Assembly (NCBI GenBank): GCA_002778785.1
Contig: PEZS01000016.1
Location: 179,106 to 243,105 of the forward strand
Direction: 5' to 3'
Length of the DNA stretch: 64,000 nt
DNA from: Bdellovibrionales bacterium CG10_big_fil_rev_8_21_14_0_10_45_34
GTDB lineage: Bacteria; Bdellovibrionota; Bdellovibrionia; Bdellovibrionales; 1-14-0-10-45-34
The translations under genes were made by a program, and so were the position numbers. Position 1 is the first letter of the stretch. Every line of letters begins with the position of its first letter. The notes beneath the pieces are model-generated. The model was not told the DNA's origin. It ran no database searches and saw nothing but the letters and a program-made list of their open reading frames with translations. Below, in pieces: positions 53,932 to 62,865 of the stretch.

Positions 53932-55860
53932 ATGGAGCTCAGTCTGCGAGCAATAAAATACAGTGGCTTTAGTAAAATCCTTGTTTGTATCATTATAATA
54001 CAATCAGTCATTGTTTTTGCACACTCGACTGAACGCCCCAGTACCGTCAGCTACTTTGATAGGAGCACGGAGTGTGTAGAGCCTAAGGTCGAGCACGTAT
54101 GCAGCAACTACACAGAATACGGAGACAATCGAATACTCGAGCACACATTACACATAACTTGCCGCGACTCATGCTCTAGTGAATATACTTTTCTTACGAA
54201 AATTCGGTCCAGAAGAGTAGCACGTAGCGCCTTTCAGGAAAAAGACTACACACTAAATAGCTTAGATTCGATTTACGGCACTGATTACAAGATAAAAATA
54301 GCTGGAGCTATGCTGAATGATAGTGAAGCTCGTGACGTTAAAAAGGAAATAGACTACCTAGAGGCTCAGGAACAATCTATCAGAAATGAATACAGTGCAG
54401 TAGGGTCTAATTACGCTAAACAGTCCGGCCAGATAAGCGCCGTAAAGCCGCTTGTCGTCGCTGAACATGAACTTCAACTTAGACGGCTTTTAAATACTTT
54501 CGAAGGATCTAAAAGATCATTGAGCGAAGTTGACATTAGCGAAGCTGGAATAAATTTACAAATTGCCCTAAAAAATGCCTTTATTGAACACGCAAGAAAG
54601 AACCTTATAGATAAAGACACTATGACGCTACTTTCCGAAGTAAGGATTAGCGACCCAGAGCTTAGAGTCACAAAAAATATGATAACTTTAGGTGTTCAGG
54701 GTAACACCTACTCCGAAATCTACCAAGCACTCCCTAGTCTTTTTTCTACACAAAAAAACAGTCTTGGCGAGTTTTCTTTTTCTAGTTTGCAAGCCTTGTC
54801 TCATATAGGTAGCAAGAACGATTATCTAGTGGGAGTTCCCCCTTCGTTGTCAAAAATCCTCAAAGCGATGTCTGCTGATGAACAAATGCGAAATCTAGAA
54901 ACTCGAATGAAAGAGAATACGGATTCAATGGCGGAAGCCTATAAAAGATTAAATAGACTAATTGAAAAAAAGGATCCTACTTCGAGCGACCACAGCCGTA
55001 AAAACCGATGCTTCGAACCATTTCGCGTTTACAAAAATGAGATAGATGAATTTACAAAGGTGCAACTGTTTGAACTTGCTAAGAAACTTGATAAAGCTTC
55101 GAAAAGAATGGAGGAAGAAGGAAGAGATACAATGAAACGCTATTCCAAAACACCGGAAAACTTTGAGGCCAAGTACAGACAGGAAAAACAAAAGGCACTT
55201 GGTTCGTCAATTGGCACGCAAGATTTGATCCCTTTTCCGGAGGAGAGGATAGAATCAGTGGTTGTCGAACTTCCTTTAGTTTATGAAGAACTGCCTAAAA
55301 CCAATTCTTGGACACATTCACTCTTTCGGGACTTGGCAAAGCCTGAGGGAACTGCCGCACGCGAAAGAGCAGATGAATACATTTCGGCGGGAGAATGCAA
55401 ATCGGTTGAACAGGCGACAACTCAAGAACCATCAGAAGCCGATCCCTTAGAAAAGCCGACAACTTCTCGTGCTAGTTCAATGGGGAGTCGTGCAGCTAAC
55501 GACTCGAAGACATTGCTTCGTATGTGGTTCGACGGTAGAGCATCGAATGACATTGTCCTACATTTAGAACGCGGCGCCCAAGGAGAGGTCGAAGGATACA
55601 TCGAAGTAGCTAAAAGTTCTCACGCGTTGACTTCGGCTGAGGTCTGCGGCGCACTTACACAAGGCTTTTTGAACCTCTGCTCTCATCGAACAACAGGCGC
55701 GTCTGAATCCAAGAAGGCAGAACTGCAACTGAATTTTGGAAAGAACAGTGAATTTCCTGGAGATATTCCTTTAAAGATTCGCTATGTAGAGGCTCATCAT
55801 TCGTTACCACCTCCTCCTTTGAAGAAAAAACCGACCACCAGAGCAAATGGCGTAAAATAG
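53932..55860 (+). CDS. Large secreted protein of unknown function
   Basis: A 642-residue exported protein from the ATG at 53932, chosen because it gives a signal sequence (SKILVCIIIIQSVIVFAHS); the longest frame (from 53818) would put 38 unlikely residues before it. An N-terminal domain has Cys (DRSTECVEP, EHVCSNYTEY, HITCRDSCSSEY). The centre is helical with coiled-coil stretches (DYLEAQEQSIRNEYSAV, ETRMKENTDSMAEAYKRL, LDKASKRMEEEGRDTMKR). The C-terminal 160 residues have two Cys (LTSAEVCGALTQGFLNLCSH) and a Pro/Lys-rich tail. No catalytic motif or known family is seen. Isolated gene. Confidence 0.7.
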   Translation: MELSLRAIKYSGFSKILVCIIIIQSVIVFAHSTERPSTVSYFDRSTECVEPKVEHVCSNYTEYGDNRILEHTLHITCRDSCSSEYTFLTKIRSRRVARSAFQEKDYTLNSLDSIYGTDYKIKIAGAMLNDSEARDVKKEIDYLEAQEQSIRNEYSAVGSNYAKQSGQISAVKPLVVAEHELQLRRLLNTFEGSKRSLSEVDISEAGINLQIALKNAFIEHARKNLIDKDTMTLLSEVRISDPELRVTKNMITLGVQGNTYSEIYQALPSLFSTQKNSLGEFSFSSLQALSHIGSKNDYLVGVPPSLSKILKAMSADEQMRNLETRMKENTDSMAEAYKRLNRLIEKKDPTSSDHSRKNRCFEPFRVYKNEIDEFTKVQLFELAKKLDKASKRMEEEGRDTMKRYSKTPENFEAKYRQEKQKALGSSIGTQDLIPFPEERIESVVVELPLVYEELPKTNSWTHSLFRDLAKPEGTAARERADEYISAGECKSVEQATTQEPSEADPLEKPTTSRASSMGSRAANDSKTLLRMWFDGRASNDIVLHLERGAQGEVEGYIEVAKSSHALTSAEVCGALTQGFLNLCSHRTTGASESKKAELQLNFGKNSEFPGDIPLKIRYVEAHHSLPPPPLKKKPTTRANGVK

Positions 55861-55988
55861 CCCAGGATCAGCAAGAGAGAGCTGAAGCTGACGAAGTGTC
55901 GCGCAGCGAATCTGCAGCAGATCCTGCATCCTCGAACTCTCTGATGGCGGTAAGAAACAAAAGACTTCAAATGCGAGTTCGGATTGGT

Positions 55989-56015
55989 GCGGTGCTCGCA
56001 ACCGGCGAGCGCCGC
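55989..56015. repeat. 11-bp hairpin downstream of helicase gene
   Basis: GCGGTGCTCGC pairs with GCGAGCGCCGC (one T-G pair) around AACCG. It lies in the 226-base gap between the convergent secreted-protein gene and the helicase gene and has no T-run next to it. It may stabilise a 3' end. Confidence 0.5.
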
Positions 56016-56086
56016 TGCCGAACGTATGCCTGAGTATTTGAAGGCTTTTTTTCGCATCCGCCACAAAGCAGATCTGCAGCAGGAGG

Positions 56087-58123
56087 TTATTTGAGTTCGA
56101 ATTTAGGCTGCGACCGAAGCTTCGCGAGCAAATCGCTCATCGCGGTTTTTCGCTCTTCTTCTTGCATGGGCTTTCCGCCAATTGGATGGCTTTCAACATA
56201 CTTATCTTCAATTTCTAGCAAAAAGCGAGAGGCAGCTGAATTTGCAATCTTTCCGTACTTTCTACGAGACACCGAGCGAGAAAGCACCAAGTGTTTTCGA
56301 GCTCTCGTAATACCCACATAAAAAAGTCTGCGCTCTTCCGCAATATCTTGCCCTAATCTTTTGTGCGGAAGGATGTCTTCTTCGATACCCACTAAGAATA
56401 CGTGATCGAACTCCAAGCCCTTACAAGCGTGGAGTGTCATTAGCTGAATTGCGGCCGGTAGCTCATCTTCTTCTTTGAATTCAACTCCATCTAAAAGCAT
56501 CAAATCTACAAATCGACGGATGTTTTGAGCAGTCTTGCCCTTTGATTCTATAGCTCGATCAAGAATGCTTGCGAGCATTTCTAAATTTTTCCACCTTTGG
56601 TGAGCGGCGGGGCTGTGATCATATTGTTCAAGTAAGAAATTGCGATACCCTATGGTGATTAACCATTCTAGGAGCGCTCCGCCAGCCGAAGGACTCGAAA
56701 ACAAAAAAGACTCAAGCGAGGTAATAGCTTCTCGAAAGTCTTTGATCTCATTCTTGTGATGCTGAGAAAGCTCCTTCAAATTTGATTCGAGAACCAATTT
56801 AACAAAGGAGTTACCTTTGGGCCCAAATAAATTGCTGCCCTCCATGTGATTTTGGGCCCAATCGAAAAATGCATCACCTATCCCTCGCGGAGGACAATTG
56901 AGAATTCGCCTTAAAGAAATTTCGTTGGGGAGCACAGCAGTTCTTAAGAAAGCTAGAGCATCTTTGATTTCGCGCCTATCCATAAGAGCCGTTCCGCCAG
57001 TGACCTCCACATTCACCATGTTCTTCCGAAGTTCCGCTTCAAAAAAACCGCCTTGGCTATTGGATCGATAGAGCACTGCTATTTCTCTCGGATTAACACC
57101 TTGATTTAAAAGCTTCTTAATCTCTCTGCAGATGCCTTCGGATTCAGTGAATTCGTCTTCAAAAACAAGTACCTCGGGCCGTGTCTGCATCTCTGACTGT
57201 TTTGTAGACTGAAGAACTTTCCCGTGGCGCTTTTCATTTTTCGAAATAACGTGATTAGCAAGATCAAGTATTCGCCCAGAAGAACGGTAGTTTTTTTCAA
57301 GCCGAACAACTTTAGTGCCTTTGTAAAGAGTGGGAAAGCTAAGAATATTTTCGATCCTAGCCCCCCGCCATCCGTAAATAGATTGATCGTCATCACCAAC
57401 GACGCAAAGATTATTGTGTGATCCGCAGATCTGCCGAATCAAATTTAGCTGCGCAAGATTCGTATCTTGAAACTCATCCACCATTATCTGTTGATACTTG
57501 TCGTGGTAGGTTTTTCGAATCGATTCGTTCTCTGTTAATATTTTAGTGGGAGTTAGAATAAGTCCGTCAAAATCGACAACTCCCAATGTCTCAAGTTTTT
57601 TTAAGTATTTCGGTAAAAGGAGCGTTGCCACTTCTAAATAAGGATCTTCACCAACGCTCCTTGAGTGCCCTTCTCGTATTGCTGAAATTTCGGCGCCTAA
57701 CCTCTCAAGATCAAAGCGATCTTTCTCGTCGTGGCGTATATCTCGTAAAAGTTCCTTGATGATCGCTTTAGCGTCCCCCGAATCAATTAAACCGAACCGC
57801 TCCGGAAGGCCGGCTTGCCTCCAGTGTTTTCGCAAGAAATCTAGCCCGAAGGAATGAAATGTGCCTGTGAAAAAATTCAGCTTCGACTTTGCGGAAAATC
57901 TAGCCGTCACTCGGTGTTTAAGCTCTCGCGCGGCTTTGTTGGTAAATGTAAGGACGACGAGCTCACCGGCAGCGCATACTTTTTCGTCTAAGAGACGGCC
58001 CGCCCTTGCGACCAAAACAGTTGTCTTACCAGAGCCTGCACCAGCAAGAATCAAAAGCGGCCCTTGATTATGGAGAGTCGCCTCTTTTTGGTTTTCGTTG
58101 AGATGCGAAACCCAATTTCTCAT
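56087..58123 (-). CDS. pcrA: UvrD/PcrA-type DNA helicase
   Basis: A 678-residue superfamily 1A helicase. The ATG at 58123 overlaps the stop of prfC (ATGA), so the 19 extra residues of the longest frame are rejected. Motifs: Q-motif LNENQKEA, Walker A GAGSGKTT (28-35), VDEFQDTN (DExx box), VVGDDDQSIYGWRGA, LEKNYRSSGRILDLANHVI, TLHACKGLEFDHVFLVG and RRLFYVGITRARKHL. It unwinds DNA 3'-to-5' in excision and mismatch repair or in replication restart. The C-terminal RPA/RNAP-binding tail of PcrA is short here. Translation is coupled to RF3. Confidence 0.92.
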   Translation of the reverse strand: MRNWVSHLNENQKEATLHNQGPLLILAGAGSGKTTVLVARAGRLLDEKVCAAGELVVLTFTNKAARELKHRVTARFSAKSKLNFFTGTFHSFGLDFLRKHWRQAGLPERFGLIDSGDAKAIIKELLRDIRHDEKDRFDLERLGAEISAIREGHSRSVGEDPYLEVATLLLPKYLKKLETLGVVDFDGLILTPTKILTENESIRKTYHDKYQQIMVDEFQDTNLAQLNLIRQICGSHNNLCVVGDDDQSIYGWRGARIENILSFPTLYKGTKVVRLEKNYRSSGRILDLANHVISKNEKRHGKVLQSTKQSEMQTRPEVLVFEDEFTESEGICREIKKLLNQGVNPREIAVLYRSNSQGGFFEAELRKNMVNVEVTGGTALMDRREIKDALAFLRTAVLPNEISLRRILNCPPRGIGDAFFDWAQNHMEGSNLFGPKGNSFVKLVLESNLKELSQHHKNEIKDFREAITSLESFLFSSPSAGGALLEWLITIGYRNFLLEQYDHSPAAHQRWKNLEMLASILDRAIESKGKTAQNIRRFVDLMLLDGVEFKEEDELPAAIQLMTLHACKGLEFDHVFLVGIEEDILPHKRLGQDIAEERRLFYVGITRARKHLVLSRSVSRRKYGKIANSAASRFLLEIEDKYVESHPIGGKPMQEEERKTAMSDLLAKLRSQPKFELK

Positions 58124-59700
58124 ATAGAAATCAAAAACTCTACGTCTGGATTTTTTTCTTTGAGAAACCCCAAGTCCCACTCTCGCTCTAAAAGAACCAC
58201 GGGGTGTTCAAATACATCTCTAAATACACGGAGCTGACTTGGCCCTTTAAGATCACCTAAGAAAGGCTTACCACTTTTATCAACAGGCCACCTGGCAAGC
58301 TGGTAGGCAAGATTCTCAAGTTTCACATCAAGTTTGTACTCATCGTTGAGTCTAAAAAGTAAAACATCAAATTGAAGCTGTCCTACGACTCCCAGAATTG
58401 CATCTTGTTTTCCAACAAGTGGATCAAAGAAGAGTTGCACCGTGCCTTCTTCTACTAATTGGCTGACGGCCTTCTGCAAAGTTTGTCTTTTTAATGCATC
58501 CTTAATTTTTAGCCTTCCAAACAACTCGGGCGAAAAACGAGGTATGCTATCAAACTCAACTCGCTTGCCTGTGTAGACGGTGTCTCCTATCCGAAAGTTC
58601 CCGGTATCATTAATACCCACGATGTCGCCAGCATAGGCTTCATCCACCGTCTCTCGATCCTGCGCCAAAAACTGATTGGCGTAGGCCAAGCGTATTTCTT
58701 TGGCTAGGCGACTGTGAGAGACTTTCATCCCTCTTTCGAACTTTCCGGAGACGACCCTCAAAAATGCAACTCGATCCCTATGCTTGCGATCCATGTTTGC
58801 CTGAATCTTAAAAACAAACCCCGAGAAATTGCTCGTTTGGGCTTCAACCATTTCACCTTGAGATGTTCGCGCCTGCGGCCCGGGCGAGTATTTAGCGAAG
58901 ATCTCTAAGAAGAGATCAACGCCCCAGTTGTTCTTTGCGCTACCAAATGTAAGTGGGCTCAGTTCGCCCCTCAAAAACCTCACCAAATCAAAAGGTGGTA
59001 GTGCTCCATCTAACAAGTCCATGGCATTGCAGAAAGATTCATAAAAGTCTGGGTGTGCGAAAGTTTTAAGAAGTGGATCTTTCCATCCATCAGGCAAATC
59101 TATTTTTTCAGCAACATCACTGCCTTTTGTGTATTTATAAAACACTTTTTGATCACGGTGATAGAGACCCTGAAAACGATCACCTATTCCCATCGGCCAT
59201 GTTACGGGATAGCAATCCATCCCCAAGGTCTTTTCGACATCATCGATAAGTTCGAACGGGTCTTTCCCCTCACGATCCATCTTGTTTGCAAATGTAAAGA
59301 TGGGCATTTTTCGTCGGTGGCAGGCCTCAAAAAGCTGTCGCGTTCGGGCTTCAACACCTTTTGCAGCATCGATGAGCATGGCTGCGCTATCGGCGGCCAT
59401 CAGTGTGCGGTAAGTATCCTCACCAAAGTCTTTGTGCCCCGGCGTGTCCAAAAGATTAACTCGCAAGCCTTCGTAGTCGAACTGCAAAACTGAGGAGGTG
59501 ATCGAGACTCCCCTTTCTTGCTCCATCGTCATCCAGTCAGAAGTGGCGGCTTTTGTTCCCTTCTTGCCCTTCACCTCGCCTGCCTCACGTATGATTCCAC
59601 CTTCATAGAGGATTTTCTCAGTGATTGTGGTCTTACCCGCGTCGGGGTGAGAGATAATGGCGAACGTGCGGCGTCTGGCGACTTCTTCTTTTAAGCCCAT
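58120..59700 (-). CDS. prfC: Peptide chain release factor 3
   Basis: A 526-residue translational GTPase that recycles RF1 and RF2 from the ribosome. G-domain motifs: SHPDAGKTTITEK (G1), GVSITSSVLQF (G2), DTPGHKDFGEDTYRTL (G3), ANKMDREGKDP (G4). The length and the domain-3 ending (RWPVDKSGKPFLGDLKGPSQLRV-like) agree with E. coli RF3 (529 residues). It overlaps the helicase start by four bases. The ATG has no better alternative. Confidence 0.96.
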   Translation of the reverse strand: MGLKEEVARRRTFAIISHPDAGKTTITEKILYEGGIIREAGEVKGKKGTKAATSDWMTMEQERGVSITSSVLQFDYEGLRVNLLDTPGHKDFGEDTYRTLMAADSAAMLIDAAKGVEARTRQLFEACHRRKMPIFTFANKMDREGKDPFELIDDVEKTLGMDCYPVTWPMGIGDRFQGLYHRDQKVFYKYTKGSDVAEKIDLPDGWKDPLLKTFAHPDFYESFCNAMDLLDGALPPFDLVRFLRGELSPLTFGSAKNNWGVDLFLEIFAKYSPGPQARTSQGEMVEAQTSNFSGFVFKIQANMDRKHRDRVAFLRVVSGKFERGMKVSHSRLAKEIRLAYANQFLAQDRETVDEAYAGDIVGINDTGNFRIGDTVYTGKRVEFDSIPRFSPELFGRLKIKDALKRQTLQKAVSQLVEEGTVQLFFDPLVGKQDAILGVVGQLQFDVLLFRLNDEYKLDVKLENLAYQLARWPVDKSGKPFLGDLKGPSQLRVFRDVFEHPVVLLEREWDLGFLKEKNPDVEFLISI

Positions 59701-59844
59701 AGGTAGAAAGAGATCTCATAAGCCCGACAAGAAGACACGCTCTGTCACTGCGCGCACGAACTCTACTGAGAGGCCAAATTTCATTTTCGCACGCACCACG
59801 GACCTAGATAGACTGAGTTCACCCAAAAAAGGCTTTGGTGCTTT

Positions 59845-61206
59845 TCATTGAACTTTTTGTCTAGCGGTTTTCGCCTCGGCAAAGAGACCTTTGACTTCTT
59901 CACAAGTTGTACCCAAAAGACTTGGCTCGATTCTTCTAAGCTCATTCGTTAGAGTATGAAAGAAATCCCCCGAAGGAGTGGTAAATCTATTGTCGCTCCT
60001 GTCAAAGTTCATCGAAAAATCCTGTGATTCGGGCATAACCGGCTCCAAAACAAATTTTAGTCTACTAATAAACTTGAGTTCATCCTCTGCCGCAGAATCA
60101 AAATATCCTCTTCGCATGAGCGCACTCATCTGCTGCTGAAAAGGTTCAAACCTTCTCTCACCACCGGCGCCTTCGACGATTGCAAATTCTTCTGGAGAGC
60201 CACAATTGGTCAACATAGCGTAGGAAGCGAGTGTTGTTAACTTTGCCATCGGATGCTGAGCTATCATTCGCGCAATCCGTTTTAAGTTTATGGCTCCCAC
60301 TAATTGAGTGAATTCGCGGAGAGTTCGGCCACGCAGGTTCGTCACATGATCTAACCACTCTTCTGGCAATTTGGAGTAATCAACGGGTCCACGCCCGTGG
60401 GTACCGTTTACCCAGTAAGTGGTTGGATAATAACTGGTATCTAGGTAAGAGAGATCTTTAGCGACCAGTTCTTGGCTTATTCCTGCCAAATCAATATTTG
60501 CAATCGGAAACGGCCCAAGAGACGAGTATCTTTCATGAGATTTTGCTTCTTTTAGAAACCTCCAGAGAGATCTATGGGGGCTGCGTTCGTCGGCGGGACT
60601 GATATTGATGTCCATAATGTTGTCATCTTTTTCTCCAACGGCTCCTCTCCAGTTTGCATAGTTATCCCAATTAGGCCTTGGATCGTGACCATGACACGCT
60701 AAACAGAGTGCCGGATTAGGACCGCTCAAAGAGACCCGGCTCTTTCCTCCTACGTTTGACTCTTTTATTTCAAAAAATGTGAACGTTCCACTGGCTTCAT
60801 CAGCTTGAATCATCTCCAGCGAATCAAAACCTGCCAAGCGCGGATGACCGTTGAAAGCAGCGATAAACTTTGTTTCAGGATGGTATTGAATAATGCGAGG
60901 GTCGTCCGCAGTTGCCGCCTGTAGGCTCTGAGAGCTCTTCATTATAATGTAATGAGACCTCAGTTGAGGATCAAAACTTTGCAAAATTTCTGAAATGCTC
61001 GACGAGTAGAGCTTGGTTTCATTGCGGTCGTCGAAGACGCGATCTTCGGAGCGTTCTGCTAAAAACTTTTTTAAGTCATTGATGTCGGAAATGGAATTTG
61101 AGACTTCTGCCTTAACAGACAGACTTACGAGTATAGGAAGCGCGAGCGACAAAAAAAATGAACATCCCTGTTCTATAACCCCTGAAACCCTTAAACCCCT
61201 GTGCAT
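59845..61206 (-). CDS. Exported single-haem c-type protein
   Basis: A 453-residue exported protein from the ATG at 61206, eight bases after GGGGAGA; the longest frame reaches 61293 but would hide the signal (FFLSLALPILVSLSVKA). One CxxCH motif (CLACHGHDP, Cys168-His172) binds haem c covalently, in a stretch SLSGPNPALCLACHG followed by PRPNWDNYANWRGAVG. The rest (about 400 residues) is mostly helical with no second haem site. Ala-rich relatives with a cytochrome-c motif in the middle of a long domain are not familiar to me. It may take part in periplasmic electron transfer. Isolated gene, divergent from the nucleotidyltransferase. Confidence 0.7.
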   Translation of the reverse strand: MHRGLRVSGVIEQGCSFFLSLALPILVSLSVKAEVSNSISDINDLKKFLAERSEDRVFDDRNETKLYSSSISEILQSFDPQLRSHYIIMKSSQSLQAATADDPRIIQYHPETKFIAAFNGHPRLAGFDSLEMIQADEASGTFTFFEIKESNVGGKSRVSLSGPNPALCLACHGHDPRPNWDNYANWRGAVGEKDDNIMDINISPADERSPHRSLWRFLKEAKSHERYSSLGPFPIANIDLAGISQELVAKDLSYLDTSYYPTTYWVNGTHGRGPVDYSKLPEEWLDHVTNLRGRTLREFTQLVGAINLKRIARMIAQHPMAKLTTLASYAMLTNCGSPEEFAIVEGAGGERRFEPFQQQMSALMRRGYFDSAAEDELKFISRLKFVLEPVMPESQDFSMNFDRSDNRFTTPSGDFFHTLTNELRRIEPSLLGTTCEEVKGLFAEAKTARQKVQ

Positions 61207-61310
61207 CTTGGTCTCCCCTACACAAAGCGAACATAACGGGATTCCACTGTGATGTTGAGGCCTTAGATAACAATGTAAAATTTTTCTACTCAAACGATTC
61301 TCAGTCTTTA

Positions 61311-61339
61311 ACCAACTATAAGGATATCTTATAGTTGGT
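61311..61339. promoter_or_regulatory. Perfect 12-bp palindrome, operator candidate
   Basis: ACCAACTATAAG and CTTATAGTTGGT are exact complements separated by GATAT. It lies between the divergent haem-protein gene and the nucleotidyltransferase gene, 117 bases before the latter, and has no T-run, so a regulator binding site is more likely than a terminator. Confidence 0.6.
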
Positions 61340-61455
61340 GGCCCGCGGCAGATCCAACAATTCTACCGCGCTTTGATGAACGCTTTCTTTGCTAAAAAAG
61401 ATGAGCTTCTGGTTTTTTTGTTTCAACGACCCATCTAAAAAGTTACAATTAAATT

Positions 61456-61968
61456 ATGTCCTTAATCTCAGGCATTCAGCAGTTTGTTCAAAAACTAGAC
61501 GAAAACTCTATAGCCTACGCGGTTATTGGCGGGCTCGCTGTTTTTGCCTATGGTGGGGACCGAACTACATTTGATGTAGATTTTTTGATCCATGGCCAGT
61601 TTAGAAAACAAATTCTAGAAATTGCAAAAATACTCGAATTAAAAGTCGTAAATGAGAATGACGAGGTACTACAACTATCTGGGGCCATTCAGATCGACGT
61701 CATTTTTGCGAACCGACCAAAGTCACAGCAAATGTTGACGAGAGTAAAGCTGTTAAAAAACCTTCCCTTTCCGGTGGTTACTCCAGAGGACCTTATAGGA
61801 CTCAAAATTCAAGCTTTCTCTGGCGACAGATCCAGGGAATACGTTGATAAAGGCGATATTCTGACGATTTTCAGACATGTTGATGAGTTAAATTTTGACT
61901 TGATCAAGGAGTACGCCGATATCTTTCAAGTATGGCCAGAAATCGAAGAAATAAGAAAACACATCTAA
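61456..61968 (+). CDS. Nucleotidyltransferase, AbiEii/MNT type
   Basis: A 170-residue member of the DNA polymerase-beta-like nucleotidyltransferase superfamily. The core GGLAVFAYGGDRTTFDVDFLI gives the GG..A...G..R.T.D.D motif with the two catalytic Asp in DVDF, and QIDVIFAN holds the third Asp. VVTPEDLIGLKIQAFSGDRSR and DKGDILTIF match the helical C-terminal part of AbiEii-type toxins and MNT-domain proteins. The neighbouring overlapping ORF (61932-62069) may be its partner. It could be a toxin of a type IV or MNT/HEPN-like system or an antibiotic/tRNA nucleotidyltransferase. No strong ribosome site is visible. Confidence 0.75.
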   Translation: MSLISGIQQFVQKLDENSIAYAVIGGLAVFAYGGDRTTFDVDFLIHGQFRKQILEIAKILELKVVNENDEVLQLSGAIQIDVIFANRPKSQQMLTRVKLLKNLPFPVVTPEDLIGLKIQAFSGDRSREYVDKGDILTIFRHVDELNFDLIKEYADIFQVWPEIEEIRKHI

Positions 61969-62069
61969 CTTTTGAACAATATTTTGCCCTTATCGAAGAG
62001 TTGCTCAAGTTAACGAAGCGATCTGTTCGCAAATCAAAGATTCTAAGTACCGACACATTTAAGCTTTAG
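61932..62069 (+). CDS. Small ORF overlapping the nucleotidyltransferase
   Basis: A 45-residue basic protein in another frame, overlapping the nucleotidyltransferase 3' end by 37 bases: MARNRRNKKTHLTFEQYFAL, then IEELLKLTKR and SKILSTDTFKL. The FEQY..LIEEL amphipathic helix followed by a basic stretch and a short F-x-L ending recalls tiny proteins encoded next to nucleotidyltransferases in other proteobacteria (recollection). The low codon count makes it uncertain, but the overlap and the direction argue for a coupled partner or antitoxin. Confidence 0.5.
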   Translation: MARNRRNKKTHLTFEQYFALIEELLKLTKRSVRKSKILSTDTFKL

Positions 62070-62182
62070 TAGGTACCATTCTCGTTTAAGTAAGCATCAC
62101 GGCATTTGATAATGAACCTGGAACACTTTTCATCAGAAAGCTGGCACTTCGCAGTTTTTTCCCCGAGTAAACGCGTTCTGCT

Positions 62183-62590
62183 CTATCGATCTTGCCAGCC
62201 TATTGCGTAAAGCCAATCCGACGTGGGTTCGATCAGTTTGCGCTTTTGAAGGTCGAACAGACCAAAAGTAAATTCCGCTTCTGTAAAAACAATTCCCTCT
62301 AAGTCTACAATTTTTTGCGAAACAAAGCCTATTCGTTTTCTATGATCCTTACACGTCGTCACAATTGTGTATCGATTTCTCAGAGTCAGTTCTTTTTTGA
62401 ATTGCAACTGGACTGCCAAAATCACCGGGCCAATCTTTTCTTTTTGAACTCTGTCATAAGAATAACCTCGCGAGGTAATCAAGTCCCAACGAGCTTCCTC
62501 AAGCAAAGTAAGATAAACCGCATTGTTGACATGACCGTAGCCATCAAGATGCTTTTCTAAAATAGTGATCTCGTAGCGATGCTGGAACAT
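62183..62590 (-). CDS. Acyl-CoA thioesterase (YbgC/FadM type)
   Basis: A 135-residue hotdog-fold thioesterase. I start at the ATG at 62590, which has GGAG before it and gives the family's normal length; the longest frame (to 62698) adds 36 residues. The motif LDGYGHVNNAVYLTLLEEARWD carries the catalytic Asp and the V/L-N-N-A-x-Y-x-x-Y-like signature of YbgC/FadM proteins, and QLQFKKELTLRNRYTI the central strand. It hydrolyses acyl-CoA thioesters. Isolated gene. Confidence 0.85.
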   Translation of the reverse strand: MFQHRYEITILEKHLDGYGHVNNAVYLTLLEEARWDLITSRGYSYDRVQKEKIGPVILAVQLQFKKELTLRNRYTIVTTCKDHRKRIGFVSQKIVDLEGIVFTEAEFTFGLFDLQKRKLIEPTSDWLYAIGWQDR

Positions 62591-62865
62591 AACTTGATCT
62601 CCAAAGACTAGTAAACCTATGCCATTCTGTCCTACATGTGGTACCCAATCCGAAGGGTACCAAGTCCTCGAAGAAGTACCAATCGCTTTCAAGCTCATGA
62701 GGTAATTTTCGGTCGAAGTGAAAGCCGCAAAAAGAGTTTGTTCTTAAGGGGAGTCAAGAGGGGGAGTCTGCCAGCCCCAACTCCCCCACAAGCCAAACAT
62801 CGCGGTAAAAGCTTTTCGTTGATACCGAAGGCCCGTCTGCTTTACCATATAAAGAGGGGGAGCAG

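Noticed and set aside
55797-56066. Overlapping minus-strand ORFs of 89 and 86 codons
   Set aside because: Two different frames are open over the same stretch and include the hairpin; neither shows a protein-like pattern or a ribosome site.
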